Assembly: GCA_024195265.1 (NCBI GenBank)
Contig: JAJLRJ010000011.1
Coordinates: 5,777,361 to 5,841,360 of the forward strand
Origin: Dendrophyllia cribrosa
Lineage: Eukaryota > Cnidaria > Anthozoa > Scleractinia > Dendrophylliidae
Direction of reading: 5' to 3'
DNA length: 64,000 nt
Both the position numbers and the translations under genes were made by a program. Shown here piece by piece: positions 1 to 11,512 of this stretch; position 1 is the first letter of the stretch; the number at the start of each line of letters is the position of its first letter. The notes below the pieces were generated by a model. It worked only from the letters and a program-made list of their open reading frames with translations. It was not told the origin of the DNA and searched no databases.

Positions 1-590
1 TGCTACTGCTACTGTTACTGCTACTGTTACTGTTACTGTTACTGTTACTGCTACTGCTACTGTTACTGCTACTGGTACTGCTACTGCTACTGTTACTGTT
101 GCTGTTACTGTTACTGTTACTGTTACTGTTACTGTTACTGTTACTGTTACTGTTGCTGTTACTGTTACTGTTACTGTTGCTGTTACTGTTGCTGTTACTG
201 TTACTGTTACTGTTACTGTTACTGTTACTGTTACTGTTACTGTTACTGTTACTGCTACTGCTACTGTTACTGCTACTGCTACTGTTACTGTTACTGTTGC
301 TGTTGCTGTTGCTGTTACTGTTAACTGTTACTGTTACTGTTACTGTTACTGTTAATGTTGCTGTTGCTGTTGCTGTTGCTGTTACTGTTACTGTTACTGT
401 TAATGTTGCTGTTGCTGTTGCTGTTGCTGTTACTGTTACTGTTACTGTTACTGTTACTGTTGCTGTTGCTGTTACAGTTAACTGTTACTGTTACTGTTAA
501 CTGTTACTGTTACTCCTACTGCTACTGTTGCTGTTACTGTTACTGTTGCTGCTACTGTTACTGCTACTGCTACTGCTACTGTTACTGTTA

Positions 591-625
<35 letters not shown>

Positions 626-1472
626 ACTGTTACTGTTGCTGTTACTGTTACTGTTGCTGTTGCTGTTACTGTTACTGTTGCTGTTACTGTTACTGTTACT
701 GTTACTGTTACTGTTACTGTTACTGTTACTGTTGCTGTTGCTGTTGCTGTTACTGTTACTGTTGCTGTTCCTGTTACTGTTACTGTTGCTGTTACTGTTG
801 CTGTTGCTGTTACTGTTACTGTTACTGTTACTGTTGCTGTTACTGTTACTGTTACTGTTACTGTTGCTGTTGCTGTTGCTGTTGCTGCTACTGTTACTGC
901 TACTGCTACTGTTACTGTTACTGTTGCTGTTGCTGTTACTGTTACTGTTACTGTTGCTGTTACTGTTACTGTTACTGTTACTGTTACTGTTACTGTTACT
1001 GTTACTGTTACTGTTACTGTTACTGTTACTGTTACTGTTACTGTTACTGTTACTGTTACTGTTACTGTTACTGTTACTGTTACTGTTACTGTTACTGTTG
1101 CTGTTGCTGTTACTGTTACTGTTGCTGTTGCTGTTGCTGTTACTGTTACTATTGCTGTTACTGTTACTGTTACTGCTACTGTTACTGTTGCTGTTGCTGT
1201 TACTGCTGCTGTTGCTGTTGCTGTTACTGTTACTGTTACTGTTGCTGTTACTGTTACTGTTACTGTTGCTGTTACTGTTACTGTTGCTGTTACTGTTACT
1301 GTTAATGTTGCTGTTACTGTTACTGTTACTGTTGCTGTTACTGTTACTGTTGCTGTTACTGTTACTGTTACTATTACTGTTACTGTTACTGTTACTGTTA
1401 CTGTTACTGTTATTGTTGCTGTTGCTGTTGCTGTTACTGTTGCTGTTACTGTTACTGTTACTGTTACTGTTA

Positions 1473-1507
<35 letters not shown>

Positions 1508-2036
1508 ACTGTTACTGTTACTGCTACTGTTGCTGTTACTGTTACTGTTGCTGCTACTGTTACTGCTTCTGCTACTGCTACTGCTACTGCTACTGTTACT
1601 GTTACTGTTGCTGTTGCTGTTACTGTTACTGTTGCTGTTACTGTTACTGTTACTGTTGTTGTTACTGTTACTGTTGCTGCTACTGTTACTGTTACTGCTA
1701 CTGTTACTGTTGCTGTTGCTGTTACTGTTACTGTTACTGTTACTGTTACTGTTACTGCTACTGCTACTGCTACTGTTGCTGTTGCTGTTGCTGTTGCTGT
1801 TACTGCTACTGCTACTGTTACTGTTGCTGTTGCTTTTACTGTTAATGTTACTGCTACTGCTACTGTTACTGTTGCTGTTGCATGTACTGTTACTGTTACT
1901 GCTACTGTTGCTGTTGCTGTTACTGTTACTGTTACTGCTACTGCTACTGCTACTGTTACTGTTGCTGTTGCTGTTACTGTTACTGTTACTGTTACTGTTA
2001 CTGTTACTGTTACTGTTGCTGTTACTGTTACTGTTA

Positions 2037-2077
<41 letters not shown>

Positions 2078-2786
2078 ACTATTGCTGGTACTGTTACTGT
2101 TACTGCTACTGTTACTGTTGCTGTTGCTGTTACTGCTGCTGTTGCTGTTGCTGTTACTGTTACTGTTGCTGTTACTGTTACTGTTACTGTTGCTGTTACT
2201 GTTACTGTTGCTGTTACTGTTACTGTTGCTGTTACTGTTACTGTTACTGTTGCTGTTACTGTTACTGTTGCTGTTACTGTTACTGTTACTGTTACTGTTA
2301 CTGTTACTGTTACTGTTACTGTTACTGTTACTGTTACTGTTACTGTTACTGTTACTGTTACTGTTACTGTTACTGTTACTGTTACTGTTACTGTTACTAT
2401 TACTGTTACTGTCACTGTTACTGTTACTGTTATTGTTGCTGTTGCTGTTGCTGTTACTGTTGCTGCTACTGTTACTGTTACTGTTACTGTTGCTGTTGCT
2501 GTTGCTGTTACTGTTACTGTTACTGCTACTGTTGCTGTTACTGTTACTGTTGCTGCTACTGTAACTGCTACTGCTACTGTTACTGCTACTGTTACTGTTA
2601 CTGTTGCTGTTGCTGTTACTGTTACTGTTGCTGTTACTGTTACTGTTACTGTTGCTGTTACTGTTACTGTTGCTGCTACTGTTACTGCTACTGCTACTGT
2701 TACTGTTGCTGTTGCTGTTACTGTTACTGTTACTGTTACTGTTACTGTTACTGTTACTGTTACTGTTACTGCTACTGCTACTGCTA

Positions 2787-2839
<53 letters not shown>

Positions 2840-2876
2840 ACTATTGCTATTACAATTACTATTACTACTACTATCA
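1..2876. repeat. TGTTAC/TGTTGC hexanucleotide satellite
   Basis: Nearly uninterrupted 6-bp repeat alternating TGTTAC and TGTTGC (trinucleotide register TGY/CTG-like), with rare variants such as TGTTAA, TGCTAC and CTGGTA. It starts outside the window. It leaves several frames open on both strands, giving poly-Leu, Cys-Tyr, Ala-Thr-Val and Ser-Asn strings, which are repeat artefacts and not proteins. The right edge decays into ACTATTACTACT and a short CAT run. Confidence 0.97.
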
Positions 2877-3326
2877 TCATCATACCGCATCTAGGCTTAG
2901 ATACAAAATTCCGGAATTTTTTTGAGAATTTTAGACACCAAAAATAACTTTAGAACATCTCGGGAATTTTAGACAATGAGTAAAATTTTGCAGAATTTTA
3001 GAGCAATATCAGCTTTCAGGTGCCACTTTGACAATTTTACACAAGCAAAAACATCGCGAAAGCGTTTATTTTGTGTTACCACTGACCAACTTGAGTGCTT
3101 ACACTCGCAGTATTGTCTACAGTGCCACTAAACAGCGGTTTCTCACTGAAATTATGCTTTCCATGAATTCCAATTCTGATGGTAGCAAATATGATTGATT
3201 CCAGTGAGCCATCTACCAGCTCACAGTCAGAAACAAAAGAGAAATTTAATGAATTTTAGAGAATTTTAGAGTCTTTTTGGAGAAATTCCAGAAAGAATTA
3301 TAGCTCATTTTTCGGGGCCTACCCGC
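2877..3326. other. Intergenic, AT-rich, no gene seen
   Basis: Contains several loose copies of GAATTTTAGA (about 2910-3010 and 3245-3275), probably an old degenerate repeat. No coding signal or recognisable RNA. Confidence 0.5.
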
Positions 3327-3529
3327 ATCATCACCATCATCATATACATTCCCCAAAAGTAATGATAGCAAAAATTTTGGCTTTAAACACAAAGTTTTAA
3401 CTTGGTATTTTGTGCAAGGTCTTATTGGGCTACTCTTCACATTAAAACATTTTCAACTTAGGATTTTAAGAGATTCGGCTGAAAATATAATGGGTTTTTC
3501 AAAAATCAAGTGTTCCGCGAGTTTTTGCT

Positions 3530-5110
3530 TTTTGTTCCTTTAATTGCTTTAGGAACAAATTAAATATGTACAAAAAGGAACTTTTGTTCCTTCGCAAATC
3601 CGTTAAAGGAACAAAGATCAGCAAATTCGGAACAAATTGTTCCTTTTGTTGTACTTGGGAACACGAAGTTCCTATTTACTCAGGTGAAAAGGAACAACTG
3701 GTTCCTATTTGTAGTACATAGGAACTTCGTGTTCCTATTTACTCAGGTGAAAAGAAACAAATGGTTCCCATTTGTATTACTTGGCAACGCGAAGTTCCTA
3801 TTTATTGAGGTGAAAAGGAACAACTGGTTCCTATTTGTAGTACTTAGGAACACAAAGTTCCTATTTATTGAGGTAAAAAGGAACAAAAGGTTCCCTTTGT
3901 GTTACTTGGGAACACGAAGTTCCTATTTATATTAATGAAAAGAAAAAAAAAGTTTCCTATTTGTAGTACTTAGGAACACAAAGTTCCTATTTACGTAGGT
4001 GAAAAGGAACAATTGGTTCCTATTTGTAGAACATAGGAACTTCGTGTTCCTATTTACTCAGGTGAAAAGGAACAAATGGTTCCTATTTGTATTACTTGGG
4101 AACGCGAAGTTCCGATTTATTGAGGTGAAAAGGAACAACTGGTTCCCTTTGTAGTACTTGGGAACATAAAGTTCCTATTTATGGGGGTGAAAAGGAACAA
4201 CTGGTTTCTATTTGTAGTACATATAGGAACTTCGTGTTCCTATTTACTTAGGTGAAAAGGAACAAATGGTTCCTATTTGTAGTAAATAGGAACTTCGTGT
4301 TCCTATTTACTCAGGTGAAAAGGAACAACTGGTTCCTATTTGTACTACTTGGGAACGCGAAGTTCCTATTTATTGAGGTGAAAAGGAACAACTGGTTCCT
4401 ATTTGTAGTACTTCGGAACACGAAGTTCCTATTTATTGAGGTAAAAAGGGAACAACTGGTTCCCTTTGTAGTACTTGGGAACATAAAGTTCCTATTTATG
4501 GGGGTGAAAAGGAACAACTGGTTCCTATTTGAAGTACTTAGGAACACGAAGTTCCTATTTATTGAGGTAAAAAGGGAACAACTGGTTCCCTTTGTAGTAC
4601 TTGGGAACACAAAGTTCCTATTAATGTAAGTGAAAAGGAACAACTGGTTCCTATTTGAAGTACTTAGGAACACGAAGTTCCTATTTATTGAGGTGAAAAG
4701 GAACAACTGGTTCCGTTATCATCTGCTTAGGAACAAAAGGTCCTTTTTGGGTTGTTCCGATTTTTCTATCTGTTCCCTTTTGAGAGAAAGGAGAACAAAT
4801 GTTCCTAATTTGACTGCCCACTTAACCCAATATAAGGAACACTTTGTTCCTGTTAACTCGACCTCGACAATGAGGACCAGTTGTTCCGATTAAGCCTTCT
4901 CTGATGCGCAATGAGGAACGTGTTGTTCCTAATTGACTGCTTGTCGTTCCCATTTTGTTTTAAGGTTCCTATTAGTGTCACAAAGGAAAAAAATTGTTCC
5001 TAATCAAACTGTTCCTATTTCAACTGAATGGGAACTATTGTTCCGTTTTTAAACCACAATAAGCTCCGCTTTTAATCGAACAGGAACTGACGTTCCATTT
5101 TGTTTTAACC
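3530..5110. repeat. 63-bp tandem array of GGAAC...GTTCC palindromes
   Basis: About 16 tandem units of roughly 62-66 bp between 3640 and 4740, flanked by looser GGAAC/GTTCC motifs to about 5110. Each unit carries two short inverted repeats: GGAACAACTGGTTCC and GGAACACGAAGTTCC, separated by TATTTGTAGTACTTA and TATTTATTGAGGTGAAAA. Spacer variants (GAACTTCGTGTTC against GAACACGAAGTTC) are reverse complements of one another. It lies directly upstream of the recombinase ORF; a short version lies at 50310-50530 in copy 2. The open frames across it on both strands are repeat artefacts. Confidence 0.93.
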
Positions 5111-5493
5111 GCTTTAAGTAACGGGAATGATGGATCTTATTTAGCGTTAGCAATCAGGAACTCGCGTTTCCGATGTTAGTCTTCCATTCTAACGAACCAC
5201 TTCTCTGTCAGTCAGGCTTGCCTGCAACATGGTTAATCACGTTATTAGGGCATGCAGGTCCGTGCAAGTTCGGAATTGTCCTTTTGTTCCGTTTGGTTAT
5301 GTGTCAGCCCTAAAACAAATTTGTTTAATTATTGTGTTGTGCGAACAATGGGACATGCAAGAGATAATGCGAGAAGGGAAAAGCTTTTTTAGCCAAACAT
5401 CGAATAATATCTCTTGGGAGGGATAAACAAGTCGGCTAATATATGTAGTAACCGCGCGAGAGCCGACAAAACTTTCAAGTCTCCCAGCTAAGT

Positions 5494-7230
5494 TTGGTGC
5501 TAGAGATGAACAAACGAGAAGACGAGATCGACTGGTCAAAGTTAGCAAACGCATCGCCCAAACCAAAGAGGCTTCACTTAGAAGAAGATGATTCTGATGG
5601 CCTTTTTCACTGTCCACTTCAAACCTGCAATCACGATGGATTTACCACGCAAAGAGGCTGTAGAAAACACGTAAAGAATAAACACCGTTGGTATTTTCAT
5701 TTCGACGAAAAGCCAAACAGCACTCAAATTAAAGCAGCGTGTTTGGGCAACGAAAATGAAACCGACGCCGATCAGAAGACTCGACGTAAAGTCAGGACAG
5801 TTGCGTCTTTTGACATGTCAAGCGATATTGCTCGAGATTTTTTATCCTGGCTAACCGGCAGTGGCGGCGGCTGTAAAAGCGATCGCCAAGCACAACAAAT
5901 TGTCAGCAAGTGTTTGAAATTTCTGAAATTCTGTTGCGAAGACGAAGAGGAGCTCACTTTTGACATCGTCGACTTTAGTTTATGTTCTCCTAATCTCCTA
6001 TTTAAATTTGTCGACACGATGCAAGACGATTGGAAGCTTGGGCACGCAGGACGTCTAGGCTACTTGGACGCCATTGCAGAACTGGGAGACTTTCGAAAAG
6101 TGAACGGCGCGTCGGACTCCATTTTGAGAGGGCTGTCTTCCACAGAAATGTACTTGAAAAGGGTGCGCAAAACCGTCTCCAAAATGATGCGATTGCAGTG
6201 GACAAGCGAACTCGATATCGACGCCTTAGAAGCCAAGGGACATTGGGCAACGCTAGAGGAGCTATTGGAAGTCGTGGCGCGTTTCTTGCCGCGCTACGAG
6301 GGCGTGCTGAACGCGTGCAAGGAGAAACAGGGTACGGTATCCCCGTTGGACTTATCGTTTGCTACCAAATTCCTCGCTGTGTATTTGTTTATCAAGGTCA
6401 AAGGATCGCGCCCAATGACATATCAGTATTTGACCGTCGAGATGGTGAACAAAGCTAAGACGAACGGCGGGTTTATCGATCAGAAAATGTTCAAAACAGC
6501 GGGCAAATACGGCTTCGATTCTCTATTCCTGACTGACACTAGCATGCAAGTGTTGGATGGATACATCAATCACATTCGCCCTCTTCTCAAGCCGACCGGC
6601 GATTATGTTTTAGTAACGAGAAACGGGGGACAGCAAAACAAGCTGGGAGAACTGATGAGCAAGTTAGTTTTCGACGCAACTGGCAAGTACGTTCACCCGA
6701 CTCGCTATCGACAAATAGTTGAAACTGCGAGCTCCAAACATCTCAGCAGTTGCGCGCAAAGCGCGATCTCCGAGGACCAGAAACACAGCTCTGTCGTGGC
6801 GAGAGTTCACTATCAAAAACAACGATCGCGCGAGGTCGCTACAAAAGCGCACGAATTCCTGGAAAGATTGCACGGCGACAAAGGATCGGAGTTAGAAATG
6901 GACGTGCGCTCAAGGCTTTCGGACAAATCAACGTCTTCCCAAGAGCAGGACGATGACGTTAAAGGCGACATGTCTTTTACCGAGGAAGTCGAAACGAGCC
7001 CCAAAACACCACCGCCGCCTACGCCTTTACGAAGGGTTCCAAGACTAAAAAGAGAACACGCGTCCAAAGTTACTGAAATTGGCGCGCGAAGAAAACAAAT
7101 GTTGTTCACCCCCGAGGAGGACCGATATCTAAAAACGGGACTTGAACGACACGGCTACGGGCAATGGCAAGCGATTCTAAGAGACCCCGAATTTCATTTT
7201 CAAACCGGAAGGACAGCAAACTCTTGCTGA
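5494..7230 (+). CDS. Tyrosine recombinase with C2H2 finger and telobox-type Myb domain
   Basis: A 578-residue, intronless, repeat-free ORF. N-terminus: a C2H2-like finger (C40, C45, H59, H64). Centre: a tyrosine-recombinase catalytic region, with box I arginine in GSRPMTY (R306), the H-x-x-R motif HPTRYR (H401, R404), a third-box histidine in KHSS (H431) and a candidate nucleophile tyrosine in VHYQK (Y440). The spacing fits phage-integrase-fold enzymes. After an acidic, proline-rich linker (about 470-535) a Myb/SANT domain begins near residue 538, with FTPEED, then HGYGQW and FQTGRT, resembling the telobox Myb of TRF-type telomere proteins. The frame stops inside the third Myb helix. The 50.5-kb copy has one more base at the matching site (TCTCTG against TCTTG), so this C-terminus looks frameshifted by one base. 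Function (DNA strand exchange during transposition) is inferred from the family. Met5 is an alternative start. The element is called Crypton-like because recombinase and DNA-binding domains occur without RT. Confidence 0.8.
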   Translation: MVLEMNKREDEIDWSKLANASPKPKRLHLEEDDSDGLFHCPLQTCNHDGFTTQRGCRKHVKNKHRWYFHFDEKPNSTQIKAACLGNENETDADQKTRRKVRTVASFDMSSDIARDFLSWLTGSGGGCKSDRQAQQIVSKCLKFLKFCCEDEEELTFDIVDFSLCSPNLLFKFVDTMQDDWKLGHAGRLGYLDAIAELGDFRKVNGASDSILRGLSSTEMYLKRVRKTVSKMMRLQWTSELDIDALEAKGHWATLEELLEVVARFLPRYEGVLNACKEKQGTVSPLDLSFATKFLAVYLFIKVKGSRPMTYQYLTVEMVNKAKTNGGFIDQKMFKTAGKYGFDSLFLTDTSMQVLDGYINHIRPLLKPTGDYVLVTRNGGQQNKLGELMSKLVFDATGKYVHPTRYRQIVETASSKHLSSCAQSAISEDQKHSSVVARVHYQKQRSREVATKAHEFLERLHGDKGSELEMDVRSRLSDKSTSSQEQDDDVKGDMSFTEEVETSPKTPPPPTPLRRVPRLKREHASKVTEIGARRKQMLFTPEEDRYLKTGLERHGYGQWQAILRDPEFHFQTGRTANSC

Positions 7231-7408
7231 GTCGTGGTGCCAGAAGATTTTGATCACATTCGAAATCATGCCACAACTAAGTGGATCGACCATCGGCGCA
7301 GACATTTGCTTAGTCGAGAGGGGAAAATGTTATGAATTGGACAGAACTCGAGCTCTCTAGCAAGCCAATACAATGCGCGAAACGCAATGATATGGCGCAG
7401 ACTAACTT

Positions 7409-7940
7409 GAACTCTTCTTGATAATATAAGTACCAAACGTATCCAGTTGACATTGAAAGTTCTTTGCATGCATGGAATTGTTAAACAATAGTTTTGATAA
7501 ACGATGTGTATTCTTTATATAACTGATTGAAAGATTCTCCCAGCTTAAAGGAGCTATGTCATGGTGATTTTGAGGTTTCGGGGTCAAAACTGCTCCAAAT
7601 TAAAACTAAGTACTTTTATCGTGCATGAAATGCTTGTAGGAAACTAAGAAGAAGATATCAAGTGAATTCTCAAAGAGAGAATAAACCATAATCAGATTTT
7701 TAGCGAGTTTTCCAAGAGAGAAGCGATAAACTTGAAAAAATTGGCCAATTTTTTCAAGATACAATCCAGTTCCATCCTGGCCATGTGCAACGCGCAAGAC
7801 ACTTAGTTTTTTTCTAAAAAACAAAACTGAACCCTTATTGTTGGGTTTTTACTGAACTCTTTTTGATAATATAAGTAGTAAACTTGTCTAGTTGACATTG
7901 AAAGTTCCTTGCATGTATGTAATTGTTAAACAATAGTTAC
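7409..7940. repeat. 3' module of the Crypton-like element with 80-bp direct repeats
   Basis: The segment beginning near TTGATAATATAAGTA (7419) recurs at 7862-7940, bracketing a block (about 7495-7852) with the landmark AAAGGAGCTATGTCATGG. The block is also present in copy 2 (51310-52130) and, diverged and alone, at 36446-36670, so it may be an independent short element that joined or was carried by the Crypton-like unit. Only short spurious ORFs occur. Confidence 0.6.
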
Positions 7941-8708
7941 AATACAATTAAACAATTAAATTAAACAATAGTTACAATTAAACAATTAAATTAAACAATA
8001 GGCGATGTGTATTCATTTATATAATTGAAAGATGCATTTTTATAGACGCCAAAAGATGCATTTTTACGCCATTTGACCTGCATGTATTTAGCAATCGGCG
8101 GATATTGTGTATCGGATGAATATTGATAAGCAACCTCTTTGTGCAGAATACACACTCATTGCGATCATTCGTGAATGAAACTAGTTGAAGAGAAAGTTCA
8201 TTAAAAACATGTCACCCAGAGCTACTTGTTCAATTTTACATGATATAAGCGGTTGACAGCAAAGTCAAAATGCGGATTTCTTGCCCTAATTACCTACATC
8301 GAATCGGGACGATACAAGAAGATACCTAGAGATGCAAGCTTTTGTCCTTTATTGCCCCCTGTGATCATGTCGGCTTTTGATATTCCGTAGCTTCATTAGA
8401 CCTACAGTTTCGAACACAATGGTGAACTAGTTTGAAGCAGACGTCGCGATAATTTGATACGCTGTGTTGCGAACTGTTCACAGCTATATCAAAAACAATT
8501 GGACAGAAAACGGTATTAATATCTTAACTTCAAAACGCTTGATTTAAACGTTGCGCAACCTTATTTCACATGTCCATGTAAAGTTCTCAGTGCAAAACAA
8601 GTGAGCAGAAAGTGTCCATGATTGAAGTTGAAACACGCTTTTGCCAACTATTCGCAGTTGTGTTACTTTCTTTTTCGTATTATTGTGTATGATTTTCGAA
8701 GTATATAA
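7941..8708. other. Non-coding, no feature recognised
   Basis: AT-rich DNA with short ACAATTAAACAATTAAA repeats at 7940-8000. No gene seen. Confidence 0.4.
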
Positions 8709-9035
8709 GCAGATAGGGTATTGATTTCAATAATCTTGTAATTGTTCAGTAGGACTGACAAGAAAGAAAAAAAAGGAAAGAATAAAACTCGAAGTGAGCA
8801 CAAATGGAATTGACTTCACTAGTCTTGAAATTGTTCAGGGGGACTGTCAAGGAAGTAAAACAGGAAAGAACTAAAACTCGAAGTCAGCAGATAGGGTATT
8901 GATTTGTTCTGTGGGACTGACAAGAAAGTAAAACAGGAAATAACTAAAACTCGATGGGAGCAGATAGGGTATTGATTTCTTTAGTCGTGAAATTGTTCTG
9001 TGGGACTGACAAGAAAGTAAAACAGGAAACTTTAA
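8709..9035. repeat. Four-copy tandem repeat, about 75-88 bp
   Basis: The landmark TTGTTCTGTGGGACTGACAA and its variants recur at about 8745, 8831, 8905 and 8993, each followed by GAAAGTAAAACAGGAAA and an AACTAAAACTCGA segment. Non-coding. Confidence 0.85.
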
Positions 9036-9152
9036 GAAACATACAGACTCTTACAGTTACAAGGAGTATTAACTTGAACTACTTTTATAGTGGTTGAATC
9101 CGTTAAATCCACCGCTTCCGTCTTAATAGGAAGTTTGTGTTGTAGATAATAT

Positions 9153-9381
9153 ATTACACTTAATAAGTTCACTAGCACTGCAAGTTCCAAACGAGATAAA
9201 CTATCTAATATCAAAAGGGAAAGACGGATTGACGGATTTAACGGGGATATGAATACTTAATATATCATATATAATATATTACGCTTGATCAGTTCACTTG
9301 CACTGCAAGTTCCATCTAAGATAAACTCTCTAATATGAAATGGGAAAGACGGATTAACGGATTTAACGGGAATATGAATAT

Positions 9382-9422
<41 letters not shown>

Positions 9423-9716
9423 TAAAGATACTTACAGTAACAAAGAGAAGTAATATATAAAAATATATATTATATATACGATTTAATATATTCATATCCC
9501 CGTTAAATCCGTTAATCCGTCTTTCCCATTTTATATTAGAGAGTTTATCTTAGATGGAACTTGCAGTGCAAGTGAACTGATCAAGCGTAATATATTATAA
9601 TATGATATATTAAGTATTCATATCCCCGTCAAATCCGTCAATCCGTCTTTCCCATTTGATATTAGATAGTTTATCTCGGTTGGAACTTGCAGTGTTAGTG
9701 AACTGATCAGGTGTAA
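9153..9716. repeat. Large palindrome built from paired MITE-like units
   Basis: Left arm about 9153-9395 and right arm about 9475-9716 are reverse complements with only a few mismatches, around an AT-repeat spacer that includes (TA)n at 9386-9416. Each arm is itself a tandem dimer of a ~120-bp unit containing CACTGCAAGTTCCA, GATAAACT, GGGAAAGACGGATT and GGATTTAACGGGGATATGAA. Related pieces lie just upstream (9080-9130) and at 12995-13025, so the 9717-12952 transposon landed inside this family. Confidence 0.9.
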
Positions 9717-10173
9717 CAGACTCGTACCCAGTCGCTATTAATTGGTTTTGGGGGCGAGAGAAGATTGGATACTAGCGCGAATTGAGGCACGCGGAATGTG
9801 ACATGGGAAGGGTCGAGGGAAAAAATAGCGACTGGACGAACTCGTCTCATAAAAGGGTACAAATCAATCACTGAAGGGTACAGAACTTTTTTAAGCTTTC
9901 GGCTTGTTGTTTTGGCCAATTTTTTACATGTGTCTGTTACCAAATATTCAACAAAGGTTGTCCGTTAACGACACGGCTCAAAGTGGCGTTGTATGGATTT
10001 TTTTGAATTTTTTACTCTTCATTCGAGCATTCGGGAAACGGGACGTTTCTCGGGTAGAAGTGGAAATCAAGCTAAATCATTGCTAGAAGCTGGCTATCGA
10101 AAGATATCAGGTAAAACTAATATAAATATGGCCTTTTTTGACATAAATTATCATGGCTTCTTGTCTATCTTAC

Positions 10174-10375
10174 TGTTTTTAGCTTGGTGCCATCAGTTGA
10201 GGGCGAAATGGCTCTCAGATTTTCGATGATTCTAGCTTGTTTCAGCGACTGAGCCTCTTCAATACTAGTTATTAAAAGTGGCCATTCTTTTTTTATCAGT
10301 TGAAAGGTACACGATTCAAGATGGTTTGGCTTCGAAACAAGCTCATTTAAGTTTGAGAACACGAAGTGTCGTGCC
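10174..10375 (-). CDS. Candidate internal exon, unknown protein, inside the 9-bp-TSD element
   Basis: On the minus strand a good acceptor (pyrimidine-poor but ending ATGCAG) at 10376 is followed by 67 open codons (ARHFVFSNLNELVSK... ending DGTKLKT) and a consensus donor GTAAGA at 10173. The residue mix (amphipathic, with a WPLL and a SIEEAQSLKQ segment) looks like real protein. I do not recognise the family, and no partner exon was found. It may be a host exon captured by the transposon or part of a spliced transposon gene. Confidence 0.45.
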
Positions 10376-10568
10376 CTGCATTGCAAGCTTTATAATATGT
10401 CAAGGATAAAGTACTTCTTTGTTTATTGATTAGATGTTTTTATCTTTCAACTAGTATTAAGCCAGGATGATAAAGTATTCGAAAGGATAAAAAAGAGACC
10501 TTTCAGCTAGAAACCCAAACAAACATATTTACCATTTGTTTCCTTGTTTTATCCCAATACTTGTACAC

Positions 10569-10602
10569 CCCCCCCCCCCTCCCCCCCCCCCCCCCCCCCC
10601 CC
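10569..10602. repeat. Poly-C tract
   Basis: A run of cytosines interrupted by single T, followed by TCTTCCCAGGGGG. Lies inside the 9717-12952 element. Confidence 0.95.
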
Positions 10603-11132
10603 TCTTCCCAGGGGGTAGTTATATATAGGTATCAGAGGCAATCAGATCTAGATATTGTGATCATGGGATCCCAAAGCACATTTTGGTCTTTGTCAGTTTC
10701 TAAGTTTTACTACTTTTTTTGCAAATGAGAACCTGGTTCATTTGTCAGTCTTAAGTGGTTGTTATATATTCCGGGAGGTTAATTTGCCAAATTTCAGCTT
10801 GCATTTTAATCTACAGGTTCTTATATGCAGATTTTGTATATATTTAAGGGGACTGGGTCATACCACCTCCAAAAAAAATTAAGAGTACCCCATCACATTT
10901 GGGGCAGATTACTTTAATATTAGTACTTTACATTTTCCTGTATTTTGCCTTCTAAGTTTGAAAAGAATAGTTTGAGTCCAGGAAGGCTTGGATGTAATCA
11001 CAATATTTCTATCTGCCTAGAAGGATCTATAAATCATGCCAGTTGAATAGTCTACTGTAAAGGAGCACTGGCCAAATCACAGTCTATGAACTCTCCCATA
11101 AATATTGCATAATGTCCATAATGGTTCATGTT

Positions 11133-11270
11133 GTATATGTTGTAGTTAATTTTTTATCTCAGGTAATTTTTATTTTTCCATTGTTTTTGGGTATGGTAAT
11201 ATATGCTAATGAATTTGAAACCAAGGAAAAACAAAAATTACCTGAAAAAAAAATTAACTACAACATATAC
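11133..11270. mobile_element. Small hairpin MITE
   Basis: The left arm starting GTATATGTTGTAGTTAATTT (from 11133) and the right arm ending AAATTAACTACAACATATAC (11270) are complementary over about 38 bp, including AGGTAATTTTT. Nested in the 9717-12952 element. No coding content. Confidence 0.75.
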
Positions 11271-11512
11271 ATTGTGGTAGAGTCTGAGAAGTTGAGCTCC
11301 ACTGTATTTCTTTTATATTTTAAAAAATTAAAGAAGCGAAATGATATTGTTTCCAAGAATTAAATTTGAAGATGGGGGTGGGGGGTGGGGGTCAGACGTT
11401 TTCTTTATTCTTTGATAGTAGGCGATTAATGCTTCATAAATAAAATTCAAAGGAAATGAAAACAATTTAATGGCTGTATATGTGTCCATTATGTTTCATT
11501 TGTTTTCATTAA

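Larger units (their letters stand above)
3327..7940 (+). mobile_element. Crypton-like tyrosine recombinase element, copy 1
   Basis: Seen: a CAT-rich left end (3330-3350), about 250 bp of unique leader, a GGAAC/GTTCC palindromic repeat array (about 3530-5110), a long recombinase reading frame (5494-7230) and a 3' non-coding module. The leader, a short piece of the array, the 3' part of the ORF and the 3' module recur in the same order and strand at 50060-52160, which defines a mobile unit. No terminal inverted repeats were seen, as expected for Cryptons, which use a tyrosine recombinase instead of a DDE transposase. The exact ends are uncertain: the left edge lies in a CAT microsatellite, and the 3' edge is set by where similarity to copy 2 fades, near 7880-7940. 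Confidence 0.7.

Noticed and set aside
99..2925. Open frames up to 801 codons on both strands
   Set aside because: They are translations of a hexanucleotide repeat lacking stop codons in several frames; no protein-like complexity.
3684..4893. Repeated ORFs with KRNNWFLFVV motifs in the GGAAC array
   Set aside because: Produced by a tandem repeat whose unit length is often a multiple of three; the opposite strand is open as well.
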